A stretch of 30,155 nt of DNA. Origin: JAFDZV01 sp966128725. GTDB taxonomy: Bacteria; Bacteroidota; Ignavibacteria; OLB7. The translations under genes and the position numbers were made by a program. The notes under the pieces were generated by a model. It was not told where the DNA came from. It saw only the letters and a list, made by a program, of their open reading frames with translations, and searched no databases. Shown in pieces: positions 15,118-23,952 of the stretch (positions within the stretch are counted from its first letter, which is position 1; each line of letters begins with the position of its first letter). The stretch is taken from positions 1 to 30,155 of the forward strand of contig CBHYLN010000063.1 of the NCBI GenBank assembly GCA_966128725.1, given 5' to 3'.

Positions 15118-16872
15118 TTACGGCGTTACACCCGCCCCCATCCATGTGATGGCGAACGGCTGCGGCGTGGGAACGTGCGTGCCCACGACACGAACGATCC
15201 AGAGGCCCGGCATCGGGTTGTGGAGTACAACCTGCTCCACATTGTCGCGGTGGTTGGCCCCCGGCACGGCAACCAGGGTTGGCAGCGTGGGATCCAGCGT
15301 AAGCGGCAGTATGGCGCCGCCGCCCAGGGGCGGCAACAGTTGCAGGTCCAGATCGGCGACCAACTGCTGCACACTGCCCGGCGCGGCCGGCGCATCGGAA
15401 TACGCAAGCATCACGCGCAACTCCGGGCAGTTGGCCGGGACGTTCAGCATAACGACGTTCACCGGCGCCAGACTGGCGATGGTCTGCTCGCTGTACTTGC
15501 CGGCGTTGATCGCGCCCACAGCCGCAGGCAGATTCAGCTTCCCGTAGCCGGTACGGTAATCGGGTCCGGGGGCGGCCAGGTCCGTTGCGGTGTTCAACAT
15601 CACGGCCTTCAGCAACGCGGGCGAGGGGTTGGCATTGCTGTTGCTGACGTGCGTGCGATAGGCCTGTATCAGCAGCGCGGCAGCGCCGGAGGCCATCGGG
15701 CAGGCCATCGAGGTTCCGGTATGCGCGGCGTATCCACCGCCCGGCACGGCGGACACCACGTTGCTGCCAACGGCCACCGCATCGGGCTTCAGGCGACCGT
15801 CCTTGGTGGGACCCCATCCACTGTACGAGGTCATCTGGTCGTTCTTGGTGATCGCGCCCACGGTTACAACGTTCTTGGCCGTTGACGGCGACGGAATTGT
15901 ACCATAGCCGCCATCGCGTACGCGTCCGCAGGACGCCGCATTATGCTGCCCGCGATTATTGCCGGCCGGGAAAAAGATGTGCAGCCCATACCTGTGAACA
16001 ATCTTGTCGAACTCGGCGGTGAACGCGTTGTACTCACCGAATTTTTCGCAGTCATCCACGCCCGTGATCACCTCGCTCCAGGAATTCTGCGCGATCACGA
16101 TCAGCCCGTTGTTTACCGCGCTCAACATCTGCCCTGATGGAAGGGGGCATGTGGTGCATGCAGGCGCTGGGATGGGCCATGCCACCAGCTTGGCTTCCGG
16201 AGCAATGCCGCAGTAGTTCGGCGAAGCAACAGCAAGTACGCCGGTTGCGCCGTGCCCCGCAACGATCCCGGCAACGTGTGATGCGTGTTCCGAAGCGGAA
16301 CCGGTTGCCGCGCTCGGGGCCAGCGTGCTCAACGTTATATCGAGCGGCGTAATTGCGGCCGGGACCGTGGGCACGTTGGTAAACGCCGGCGCCAGCCCGG
16401 GATGCGTGGTTGCAGGCAGCCCTTCATCCCACATGCCCACAACTACACCGTTCCCGTTCAGACTGGCAACACTTGCGGCGCCATACGGCGCGGCAAGCAC
16501 GGCATCGGCGCCGATGCATGCGCGTGCGGCGTCCATGTGCGTTTGCAGCTTTGGCACCGGCGCCACCGAAACAACGCCCGGCAACGCCCGAATCGCCGCG
16601 GCATGCTCCCCCACATTGGAAACAGTAAAGCGACGGAACTCGGCAACCGAATCGCTGATAACCAGCTTCGGCGATACGCGCCGCACGGCCGCGATCATCG
16701 CGGCCATGTTCGTCGTGTCGGAATAGCGGACGACAATCGACGGCGCTTCCTTTCCCGGCGGCGGAGGTGGCGGCGGCGGAGGAGGGGTTGTGCAAACACA
16801 CCCTGCAAGGCCCGCGAGGCCGGCAATCATGGCCATCATGGCAAGCACCCGGCAGCATTGTACTCTGTTCAT
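15118..16872 (-). CDS. Subtilisin-type (S8) serine protease lipoprotein
   Basis: This is a 584-residue protein. The ATG at 16872 gives a proper lipoprotein signal: hydrophobic residues 8-23 and the lipobox LAGC with C25 as acylation site, followed by a stretch of ten prolines that tethers the protein. Residues 45-110 look like an I9-type propeptide. The catalytic domain runs from about 115 to 465: Asp in VVVGMWDEG (D149), His in SEHASHVAGIVAG (H196), oxyanion Asn in FFPAGNN (N305) and Ser in HTGTSMACPMASG (S388), so the full triad is present. Residues 470-584 form a beta-sandwich ending in GLWIVRVVG and FAITWMG, common behind S8 domains of this phylum. Expected location is the periplasmic or outer face of a membrane. 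Several paired cysteines (C239/C242, C275/C315) may form disulfides. The zinc-ribbon gene lies 44 bases upstream. Confidence 0.93.
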   Translation of the reverse strand: MNRVQCCRVLAMMAMIAGLAGLAGCVCTTPPPPPPPPPPGKEAPSIVVRYSDTTNMAAMIAAVRRVSPKLVISDSVAEFRRFTVSNVGEHAAAIRALPGVVSVAPVPKLQTHMDAARACIGADAVLAAPYGAASVASLNGNGVVVGMWDEGLPATTHPGLAPAFTNVPTVPAAITPLDITLSTLAPSAATGSASEHASHVAGIVAGHGATGVLAVASPNYCGIAPEAKLVAWPIPAPACTTCPLPSGQMLSAVNNGLIVIAQNSWSEVITGVDDCEKFGEYNAFTAEFDKIVHRYGLHIFFPAGNNRGQHNAASCGRVRDGGYGTIPSPSTAKNVVTVGAITKNDQMTSYSGWGPTKDGRLKPDAVAVGSNVVSAVPGGGYAAHTGTSMACPMASGAAALLIQAYRTHVSNSNANPSPALLKAVMLNTATDLAAPGPDYRTGYGKLNLPAAVGAINAGKYSEQTIASLAPVNVVMLNVPANCPELRVMLAYSDAPAAPGSVQQLVADLDLQLLPPLGGGAILPLTLDPTLPTLVAVPGANHRDNVEQVVLHNPMPGLWIVRVVGTHVPTPQPFAITWMGAGVTP

Positions 16873-16916
16873 GCTCAATACTCTGATTAAGGAAAGGGAC
16901 AACAGGGTCATCAGGA

Positions 16917-17138
16917 TCATTCAGGCAACCGTGCACCACATTGGGTACAGAAAATCGAGACGGGATGCCGGGGTTCGCTGCTGCAGATCGAACAGCGCCG
17001 CACATTCCCCAGCGGTATATGTACCGGAGCGCCGCAGGCAGCGCAGAAGCGGTCACCACTGTACGCCAACGCCATGCACTGGGGGCAGGTGCGGAATGCC
17101 GGGGGTGTGGCACCCTGTGGTCGCTCTGGAGGTTGCAT
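16917..17138 (-). CDS. Small double zinc-ribbon protein
   Basis: This is a 73-residue protein with two four-cysteine ribbons: C18/C21 (CPQC) with C32/C35 (CAAC), and C49/C52 (CSIC) with C64/C67 (CTQC). It closes with CGARLPE, a common ending for zinc-ribbon modules. The start at 17138 is chosen because AAGG lies nine bases upstream and because the residues before it in the longer frame look random. Such short proteins may bind nucleic acid or act as adaptors, but no function can be assigned. It is the first gene of the minus-strand group leading into the protease, 44 bases away. Confidence 0.8.
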   Translation of the reverse strand: MQPPERPQGATPPAFRTCPQCMALAYSGDRFCAACGAPVHIPLGNVRRCSICSSEPRHPVSIFCTQCGARLPE

Positions 17139-17257
17139 CAGCTTCGCCTTTGAATAGCGTGGATCGGCACTGCGTCGCGTCGTTTCCGGCCTGGTGCCGG
17201 GCACTGATTCGTGCCAGTGCGATGTTCTACTATCAATGTAGCCGCCCTCAACCACAG

Positions 17258-17296
17258 TTTGCGGTTAATGCTGCCACAGATCGATTTGCGGTAATT
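17258..17296. repeat. Direct repeat tttgcggt, operator-like
   Basis: tttgcggttaat (17258-17269) and tttgcggtaatt (17285-17296) are spaced 27 bases start to start, nearly three helical turns, in the divergent promoter region. Two near-identical sites on one face of the helix suit a regulator binding site, but chance is possible. Confidence 0.3.
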
Positions 17297-17437
17297 TTTT
17301 CGCTACATCACCCACGGCACAGCGCGCGCGACGCGCGGCGCCCCCACGAAATCGGGTGCCCCGACAGCCCGGCCACCGACCGATACGCCACCTGGACCCG
17401 GGCACGCAGGGCGGCTGTTTCCGGATTACTCCGGCGA

Positions 17438-17468
17438 TTGTATTTTCGTCGGCGAATCGATATATAAT
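17438..17468 (+). promoter_or_regulatory. Possible promoter of the AAA/BTAD regulator
   Basis: A perfect TATAAT at 17463-17468 is preceded by TTGTAT at 17438-17443 with a 19-base spacer, longer than optimal. It would give a leader of about 200 bases before the ATG at 17673. Confidence 0.35.
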
Positions 17469-17672
17469 CCGCATGCAATCCAATCCGGCCTGCCAGTATG
17501 ATTACGGCAGGACCGTTGCAATCCTTCAATAACTGTTCCTGATAATTGTCCCTTGTGCGGCGCTTCATCCCTTCAGGGGAATGCGGCACCCTGCATTTTG
17601 CCCGGCACAACTCCCCACCCGCCCCGCCTTCGCACTACGGGCACGAACCTTCCAACACAGGCGTTCGACAGC

Positions 17673-20600
17673 ATGGAATATCTCGTCGACTTCCTGAATC
17701 ATGACCACTTCCCGTTCATCGGTCGTTCGGTTGAACAGCAGCGACTGCGCACATTCTGGCGCAATACGATCGAGACACAGGAGCTTCGCGCGTTGATGAT
17801 CGTTGGTGAGGCCGGCACCGGCAAAAGCCGGCTGCTGGAGGAAACCATCCCTTCCATCGCCGCTGCCGGCGGCACGGTGGTGCGCGCGCGGTTGTTTCAG
17901 GAGTCGGGCGCATCGATCACAACCATCATTGCCGAGGCGCTGTGGTATAATGAAGAGGTCCGCCGCCTGTTCCACACCGAATCCGAGGTTACCCCGCACG
18001 CGGTAGTGGGGCGGCTGCGCCGGCTTAGTCGTCTGCGGCCCACGCTGGTGATCATCGATGACCTGCATGTGATGTCGCGCGAAACCGCGCGCGAACTTGC
18101 CTCGATTCTGGAGCCACTTTCGGAGGAAGCGCTGGCGGTGGTATGCACGGCGCGCCCGGTTGATCTGCCGGCACGTGGCGTGATCGAGCGGTTCGTGGCC
18201 GAGGAGATCCTGCTGGAGAACCTGCCCGCGTCGCAGCTTGCGCAACTGTGGGCGCTGCTGTTCGGGCACCCACCGTTGCCGGAGACCATCGAAACGCTGC
18301 ACGCCGCAACCGCCGGCAATCTGCTTACGGTGCGGTCGGCCCTGCGCGGCGCCTTCACCGCCGGCATATTGGCAGCCGATCCGGTTACCGGGCGCTGGGT
18401 TCCCGTGGCCGGCAACGATGCGTTCGCGATCAGCCTGAATCGCAGCGTGGAGCTGTTGGCCGACGGCATGACGGCCGGACTTACCACGGAAGAACGTGCC
18501 GCCGCCGCGCAGCTTGCGGCGCTTGGCGAGGTGTTTGCGCACGAAACCGCGCGTGCGGTACTCCCCGCCGCCGATCCGATGATCGACCGCCTGTTGTTCC
18601 GGGGAATCCTTGCGCGTGTTACCACGGCCACGCCACCCCTGCCGGGCCAAAGCTCGCGCGAGCCACTGCTTGGGTTCACACACTCGGTGCTTCATCAGCA
18701 TTTGCGCGAGGCGGCCAGTTTCCCGGCAAACGCGTTGGCCGAGGCCATTGCCGATGGCCTGCCGCTGTATTCCATTCAGCCGCTGCTGCGCATCGTCGAA
18801 AAGACTGCTCCGGGCGATATCGCCGCCGAAACCGTGGTTGGCGTGGTGGAGCGCCTGCTGACAACGGCGCGCGCGCTGGATCTTGGTCCATCGTGGGGCG
18901 AGGCGTTGCGGATTCTCGACGCGGCCGACACGTTGTTCCGGCGAACCCGGTCGGCATGGGCGGAGATGGACGCAACGCTGATGCAGGCACGCCTTGTGGG
19001 CCGGCGCCTGTCGTTGATGCGGCGCACATCGGCCACGCCGGAGTATCGAGACCTGGTTCAAAGCTTGATGGATCTTACCGAGGGCCGGGCACAGCCGGCA
19101 TTGCTCGAGCAGCGCATGTGGGCGTTCCGGTACCAGTACGTACATCATGCTACCAGCAACTACCAGGCATGCCGCGCGGTATGGGAGCAGGCCGAACTTC
19201 TGGTGGCCACGCACCCGGAGCTACGCTGCACGCGCGCGTACGTGAAGCTGCTTGGGGCGGTGGCAGCTGTTGCCGCACGCCAGCCCGACACCGAACAACT
19301 TGCCGAGGCCGAGATCCGTTTGCGTGAAATCCTGGGCAGCCCGGACCTGGCCGACGATCTCCGCCGCGAGGCTATCGGCGAAATCGCCCCCCGGTTCCTG
19401 CTGCTGTTCGATTCATCGGAGGAGCTTGCCGAGCGCATGCGCTTCCTTGCCGATCTGTTGGCCGGCAGCACCACACCCAACATTCAGCTTATCTCGTACC
19501 GCATCATGCTGCTGGAGATCACCGGCCAGTACACCGAAGCACTGGCGGCGTGTGAATCCGGGTTGGAGCTGCTGGAACGGCGGGGGCTGGATCGCAATCT
19601 GTTCCAGTGCCAGCTTACCCGCATATGTGCCCGCGCGGCGCTGGGCGAGGAGTTGGATGCGGTGGCCAACGAAGCCTGGAAGCTGTGCTCGGCGGCGCCG
19701 CACGACCGCGCGGACGATTATCGGCGAACGTGCTCCATTTATCTATGCGAGATCGGATTGCTGCGCGGGGAATACACATGGGCAGCCCAGGTGGCGCAGC
19801 GTTTTTATCCGGCAGTGCCGGGCCTTGGCGGGATTGGAGATCTGTTGGCCGCCCTCGCCACGAATACCGAGGTGGCCGCCCTGGAATCGCTTCAAGCGGA
19901 CGATATCGATGATGATAACGACCGTGCGATCGCCGAAACCGCGCGCGGCCTGGTCCGGACCTCCCCGCCGTGCGACCCGGAAACGGTGATAGCGGCCGGG
20001 CAACTGATCGCGCGGCCGATTGTGCGTACCAGCGAACTGCTGGGCGTATCGGCGCTGGCCGCTGTGGCGATGCGATCGTCGCACGCGGAGGCACTGGCCG
20101 ATACGGTGCGTTCGGCCATCCAGCAGGCGCTGACGTGGCTGGCCGAGCGAAATCTGGGCCTGTTCATGCTGCCGATCGTGGAACGATTCGAGGCCGAACT
20201 TGGCAGGCGCGATGCGGCGTTCTGGCGATCGGAGGCACGGCGGCTGGTGGCCGAGCACGGCAATCGCACAACCGGCAACGACGCGGCCCGCACACGCATC
20301 ACGATGCTTGGCACAATCGGCGTTCAACATCCGGATGGAAGCGAACAGCACCTGCGGGGCGCGCGCTTGAAGACGGTGCTGGGCCTGCTGGTGGCGGCCA
20401 GGTTGATGAACACACCGCTCACGAATGCCGAGTTCTGCCGGTTTGCCGCAGGCGGCGAGCTGGATATCGACCTGGCCCGGAAAACCGCGAACATGGCAAT
20501 AGTGCGCCTTCGCGAATCCATTGGCGCCGAGCTGATCGTAACAGGCCCGGAAACGTACGCGCTGAATATGGACCTGGTGAGCGTGGACATCCTTGAAGCA

Positions 20601-20975
20601 CACGCGCTGCTTCTGGAAGCCGAGGTCGCCTTGCGACGCCGGGCTCTGATGCTGGCGCACCCGGCTACCCTGGCCGCGCTGCGCTGTTCGCGCGGCGAGG
20701 TCCCCTTCCCCGGCCTGTACGATAACTTCTTCGAGGCGATCCGCGAGGATTTCGAGAACCGGTTACGGCGGACTGTGATCGATGTGGCAAAGGCGCTGTT
20801 GCTGGCAGCCGACGCAGTGGGCGCATCGGAACTGCTGCGGCGTGCGGTGGAGATCATGCCCGACGACGAGGAACTGGTGGACCTGCTGTGTGATGCGCTC
20901 GAGCGGATGGGCCAGCGGGCCGAGGCGTCGCGCGTGCGGATGCGTGCCAGCGACGAACAACGCGCCGAGGCATGA
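17673..20975 (+). CDS. STAND-type ATPase regulator with C-terminal winged helix and BTAD domain
   Basis: This is a 1100-residue protein; the ATG at 17673 is chosen because the conserved ATPase lead-in (FPFIGRSVEQQRLRTFW) begins soon after. Walker A is GEAGTGKS at 45-52 and Walker B is LVIIDD at 125-130, followed by LHVMSRETARELA. Residues 150-400 continue a STAND/AAA-like domain with helical segments. Residues 400-870 are rich in Ala, Leu and Glu with helix-turn-helix repeats of TPR type. From about 873 (RITMLGTIGVQHPDGSEQHL) an OmpR-like winged helix appears, and from about 965 (VDILEAHALLLEAEVALRRR) a BTAD-like helical domain to the end. BTAD is known from SARP/AfsR activators, where it is N-terminal beside the winged helix; here the order is reversed. 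It is probably a nucleotide-switched transcription activator. No effector or target can be read from the sequence. Confidence 0.82.
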   Translation: MEYLVDFLNHDHFPFIGRSVEQQRLRTFWRNTIETQELRALMIVGEAGTGKSRLLEETIPSIAAAGGTVVRARLFQESGASITTIIAEALWYNEEVRRLFHTESEVTPHAVVGRLRRLSRLRPTLVIIDDLHVMSRETARELASILEPLSEEALAVVCTARPVDLPARGVIERFVAEEILLENLPASQLAQLWALLFGHPPLPETIETLHAATAGNLLTVRSALRGAFTAGILAADPVTGRWVPVAGNDAFAISLNRSVELLADGMTAGLTTEERAAAAQLAALGEVFAHETARAVLPAADPMIDRLLFRGILARVTTATPPLPGQSSREPLLGFTHSVLHQHLREAASFPANALAEAIADGLPLYSIQPLLRIVEKTAPGDIAAETVVGVVERLLTTARALDLGPSWGEALRILDAADTLFRRTRSAWAEMDATLMQARLVGRRLSLMRRTSATPEYRDLVQSLMDLTEGRAQPALLEQRMWAFRYQYVHHATSNYQACRAVWEQAELLVATHPELRCTRAYVKLLGAVAAVAARQPDTEQLAEAEIRLREILGSPDLADDLRREAIGEIAPRFLLLFDSSEELAERMRFLADLLAGSTTPNIQLISYRIMLLEITGQYTEALAACESGLELLERRGLDRNLFQCQLTRICARAALGEELDAVANEAWKLCSAAPHDRADDYRRTCSIYLCEIGLLRGEYTWAAQVAQRFYPAVPGLGGIGDLLAALATNTEVAALESLQADDIDDDNDRAIAETARGLVRTSPPCDPETVIAAGQLIARPIVRTSELLGVSALAAVAMRSSHAEALADTVRSAIQQALTWLAERNLGLFMLPIVERFEAELGRRDAAFWRSEARRLVAEHGNRTTGNDAARTRITMLGTIGVQHPDGSEQHLRGARLKTVLGLLVAARLMNTPLTNAEFCRFAAGGELDIDLARKTANMAIVRLRESIGAELIVTGPETYALNMDLVSVDILEAHALLLEAEVALRRRALMLAHPATLAALRCSRGEVPFPGLYDNFFEAIREDFENRLRRTVIDVAKALLLAADAVGASELLRRAVEIMPDDEELVDLLCDALERMGQRAEASRVRMRASDEQRAEA

Positions 20976-20982
20976 TCGCGTA

Positions 20983-21006
20983 CGTCCCGCGCGTTGCTCC
21001 GGGACG
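20983..21006 (+). terminator. Hairpin after the regulator stop, no U-tract
   Basis: A 7-bp perfect GC stem (cgtcccg at 20983-20989, cgggacg at 21000-21006) with a 10-base loop begins seven bases after the stop. The following bases (atatcgattg) are only weakly AT-rich. It may terminate transcription or stabilise the 3' end. Confidence 0.45.
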
Positions 21007-21077
21007 ATATCGATTGCATCCCCGGCGAATCGGCGCCTGATGCATATGCGCGCTTACGTGAGCGCGTACAGCACATC

Positions 21078-21137
21078 AACGTTCAACACGCCAACGTTCA
21101 ACACACCAACGTACAACACACCAACGTTCACCACACC
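21078..21137. repeat. Four tandem copies of a 15-bp repeat
   Basis: aacgttcaacacgcc is followed by three copies differing at one or two positions (21093, 21108 and 21123 onward). Each copy carries the core aacgtt or aacgta. The period is a multiple of three, so frames translate as pentapeptide repeats (FNTPT on plus, VGVLN on minus), but no frame has a credible gene around it. Confidence 0.85.
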
Positions 21138-21454
21138 CCGGCCTTCATACCCGATCGGCGCATCACGCAGCTTGTACCGGGCCTGCACATCCCACCGAAA
21201 GGCCACCGGGCGCGGCCGATTTCCAGTTCGCGGCCTGGCTCTGGCACCAGGCCGACACACGATTTCGGCCCATCGACGACCCGTTGACGACGAATTGCCC
21301 GAATTCAACGCACCCCACCCACACTTTTTTTGCTCGATCGGTATCTGTGGCAGCTTCATCGGCCAACTGTGGCAGCGCGCCGATACCTTGTAGCAGTGGT
21401 TGGGGCAAACGCACAAACAGCACTGCCCCGAAGCGTTCATCAGGGAGAAGAACC

Positions 21455-23908
21455 ATGATTTGTTTCCTACGGGGAATGTGTTCCCGCGTTCATCCGCTTA
21501 CGCTGTTGATTCTGGCCGCCGTGATATTGCCCAATGGCCGCCGATTGCCCGCGCAGGAGATCCCGAGCGCAACGTTCCCATGGAACGATATCCAGGCAGT
21601 TGAGACCATCGCTCTGGCGGAACCGTTTGTGTCGATTATCCCGGGCGGCTCGTTGGTTCCGGGCAGCAACACGCAGACAACACCATCCAGCCGAACGATG
21701 CTGGAGGTTGAATTGCCGTTCCGCTTCCGATTCCTGACGCGCTGGTACGAACAGGGCACAAAGGTGAAGGTGGGAATCTCGGGGGTGATGGCGTTCGAGG
21801 ATGTTACTCAGAGCGGGATGCAAATCGGCTCGTATAATCTTACGCCCGACTTCGGTGGCCCATATTCGCGGCTGCTGATGCCATTCTGGGGAAATCTGGT
21901 AGCGCTGGCCGGTTCAAACTCCAACACGGGCATATGGCACTCCACCACAACGTCGTCGCCAAGGATACTGATCGTGGAATGGATGGTTGGCAGCGCCGAC
22001 GCGTCCGCGCCGCCCGTGAATTTTCAGGTGCGTTTGTACGAGGGGAGCAACCGGATCGAGTATTTGTACAACACGAACACAGTGACCCTTTGGCCTACGC
22101 CCGATGCCACACACGCATACGGTGCGGTGATCGGTATCAAGAAATACGGCCAGCCCTGCCCACTCACCGAGTGGCCGGAATGCGACCCCACCAACAGCGA
22201 CAATTGTTATGCGCTGCTGATGCGGCAGTGGGATGCCGCCAGCACGGTGCCATTCGCCACACGATTGACGATTAATAACGGCACGGCGGAATCGGACGTG
22301 TTCGGCGCATGGAGCAGCAACGCGCTGTTCGAGGCACAGTCGCAGAACAAAATTGCGACAAGTGTTCCAACCACAGCATCAAACTACTTCCACTACAAGG
22401 TGCCGGACGGCATTCGTGGATTCAGGATCAAGCCGGTGCAGACGGAGATCGACCCCGATACCCTGGTGTTCCACCCCGCACGAGCCTGCAATATCTACCA
22501 ACCCGGGCAGCAGGTAAACGTAACAATGGCGGTGCGCAACACCGGCTCCGATTCGGCATTCGATGTTGTGGCCAGCCTAGCCGTATTCCGTGGATACGAT
22601 ACCGTGGAGCTAGGGAAGTCACTCCCACGACATATACCAGCAATTGCTCCGAATGCCTCGGTCGAAGTGGTATTCCCAAGCATCCTTCCGCCATTATACG
22701 ACAGCACACCGGGCCATTACGTGGTGCGAGCGGAAACCAGTGTGCCGGTTACAGGTATGGCCGCGCAGGTACGACGGCGGTTCGCGGACCTGTATATCAG
22801 CGCAGATACCGACATGAAGGCGCTGTGCATCTCGGAGCCACGGCTGGTAATGGGCGACCGCCCGAAGTTCTATGCCGTTGGGGATCAGATCCCGATCACC
22901 GGCGTGTTCCTGAACGCCGGCGACCATCTGCTGAACAACGTGCCGGTACGCTACGAAGTGCGCACCGATTGCGACAATCCGGCTACAACAATTGCCTCAG
23001 GGAATAACGCAATCACGGCAATCGAGTCGATGGGCAGGGAAACAGTGCCGTTTGCCATGTGGGTACCAAACAAACCGGGCCTGTACTATGTAAACGTATA
23101 CACCACTGTGCCGGGCGACGGGATTCGGTTCAACGATTCGTTGCTCAGTTACCCGATCAACTTCGCGCAACGCACGCTGACGCAACGCCCCCCCTGCATC
23201 CCGATTCGTGTGTTGCAGCCGGTGGATCTGGCAATCGGCGCGCCTGCATCGTATCCACACGAACCCGGCGCAACGGCCACGTTGGGCCAGCCAACGCCGG
23301 TATCGGCCACGCTGTACAACAACGGCGCGCACGACGCGGTAAACGCCGTCATCAACCTGCGGATAACACGTGGGGCAAGCGTTGTGTACACCGCATCGGA
23401 TACGGTTCGCGAGTTGCCCGGCGGCATGAGCTGGACGATAGCGCAATGCGCGGCGCAGTTTACACCCAGCCAAAGCGGGGCGTACACGGTGCGTGCAACC
23501 GTGCATTATCCAGGCGATGTGAATGCGGCGAACGACACGGCGGTGTGGGTTTGCACGGTGCCTGCCACCAGCAATACCGGATCGCAAGAGGGTACGGCAA
23601 CGGCCAACACGGAGCTGATCGCGGCGGAGTTCCGCGTTCGCGTCCGGTTCGACCATCCATCGGATGCCGAGATCCGGGTGGATCTGCTGGCGGCAAACGA
23701 GCGCATACTCCGAACGCTTCACAGGGGCAGGGTGAAAGCCCCAATGGAGCTGAACGTACAAACCAAAAAACTGCCGGCCGGCACATACGTTGTTCGCGTA
23801 ACGGGGCCGGAGGGCACAACAACAACAACCTTCACGGTCGACGCTTTGCACAGGCCGATCGCGATCACGCCGCCGCACACAGCCGACGGCGCGCGCGGCA
23901 CCAGATAA
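21455..23908 (+). CDS. Large secreted protein with CARDB-like domains
   Basis: This is an 817-residue protein; AGGGAG seven bases before the ATG at 21455 fixes the start. Residues 1-34 are a signal peptide (hydrophobic 14-26, ending RLPAQ). Residues 80-300 form a beta-rich domain with PFRFRFLTRWYEQGTKVKVG and FQVRLYEGSNRIEYLYN, like the N-terminal jelly-roll of many Bacteroidota surface proteins. Three CARDB-like (cell adhesion related) modules follow near 339-428, 458-570 and 588-702, each with the phrases NTGSDSAF, LNAGDHLLNN or NNGAHDAVNA and an end like GHYVVRAE or GAYTVRATVHYPGD. Residues 737-797 resemble a T9SS type A domain (LPAGTYVVRVTGPEG), but about 20 extra residues follow, so T9SS export is only probable. 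No enzyme motif is seen; adhesion or surface-layer function is inferred. Confidence 0.85.
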   Translation: MICFLRGMCSRVHPLTLLILAAVILPNGRRLPAQEIPSATFPWNDIQAVETIALAEPFVSIIPGGSLVPGSNTQTTPSSRTMLEVELPFRFRFLTRWYEQGTKVKVGISGVMAFEDVTQSGMQIGSYNLTPDFGGPYSRLLMPFWGNLVALAGSNSNTGIWHSTTTSSPRILIVEWMVGSADASAPPVNFQVRLYEGSNRIEYLYNTNTVTLWPTPDATHAYGAVIGIKKYGQPCPLTEWPECDPTNSDNCYALLMRQWDAASTVPFATRLTINNGTAESDVFGAWSSNALFEAQSQNKIATSVPTTASNYFHYKVPDGIRGFRIKPVQTEIDPDTLVFHPARACNIYQPGQQVNVTMAVRNTGSDSAFDVVASLAVFRGYDTVELGKSLPRHIPAIAPNASVEVVFPSILPPLYDSTPGHYVVRAETSVPVTGMAAQVRRRFADLYISADTDMKALCISEPRLVMGDRPKFYAVGDQIPITGVFLNAGDHLLNNVPVRYEVRTDCDNPATTIASGNNAITAIESMGRETVPFAMWVPNKPGLYYVNVYTTVPGDGIRFNDSLLSYPINFAQRTLTQRPPCIPIRVLQPVDLAIGAPASYPHEPGATATLGQPTPVSATLYNNGAHDAVNAVINLRITRGASVVYTASDTVRELPGGMSWTIAQCAAQFTPSQSGAYTVRATVHYPGDVNAANDTAVWVCTVPATSNTGSQEGTATANTELIAAEFRVRVRFDHPSDAEIRVDLLAANERILRTLHRGRVKAPMELNVQTKKLPAGTYVVRVTGPEGTTTTTFTVDALHRPIAITPPHTADGARGTR

Positions 23909-23952
23909 GCTTCAGGGAGCCACCACCAGGCGAAAGGAGAAGTGTTTCGAAT

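Larger units (their letters stand above)
17139..17672. other. Divergent intergenic region
   Basis: About 530 bases lie between the divergent zinc-ribbon gene and the large regulator. It is AT-rich in patches (an A/T tract near 17293-17300 and TATATAAT near 17461-17468). Short frames on both strands give Cys/Arg-rich products and are not credible genes. It probably holds promoters in both directions and a long leader for the regulator. Confidence 0.6.
20976..21454. other. Intergenic region with tandem repeat
   Basis: This stretch of about 480 bases between two co-oriented genes holds a post-stop hairpin, a 15-bp tandem repeat and a run of seven T at 21325-21331 that is not preceded by a stable GC stem. 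Frames through it give repetitive or Arg/Pro-rich products with no recognisable domain. It ends with the AGGGAG ribosome site (21442-21447) of the next gene. Confidence 0.6.

Noticed and set aside
17565..19214. 549-residue minus-strand frame
   Set aside because: It is opposite the ATPase domain of the large regulator, whose Walker motifs are intact; the antisense product is Gln/Arg/His-rich without recognisable features.
21078..21137. CRISPR-like array
   Set aside because: The copies are 15 bases and directly adjacent with no spacers, and no cas gene is present.
21292..21331. Stem gaatt/aattc followed by a run of seven T, as a possible terminator
   Set aside because: The 5-bp stem is AT-rich and about 18 bases away from the T-run, too weak and too distant for intrinsic termination.
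21054..21440. Minus-strand frame with VGVLN pentapeptide repeats, suggesting a pentapeptide-repeat protein
   Set aside because: The repeats come from only four 15-bp DNA copies, and the rest of the frame is Arg/Pro/Cys-rich with no ribosome site. True pentapeptide-repeat proteins follow an A(D/N)LXX pattern over many more copies.
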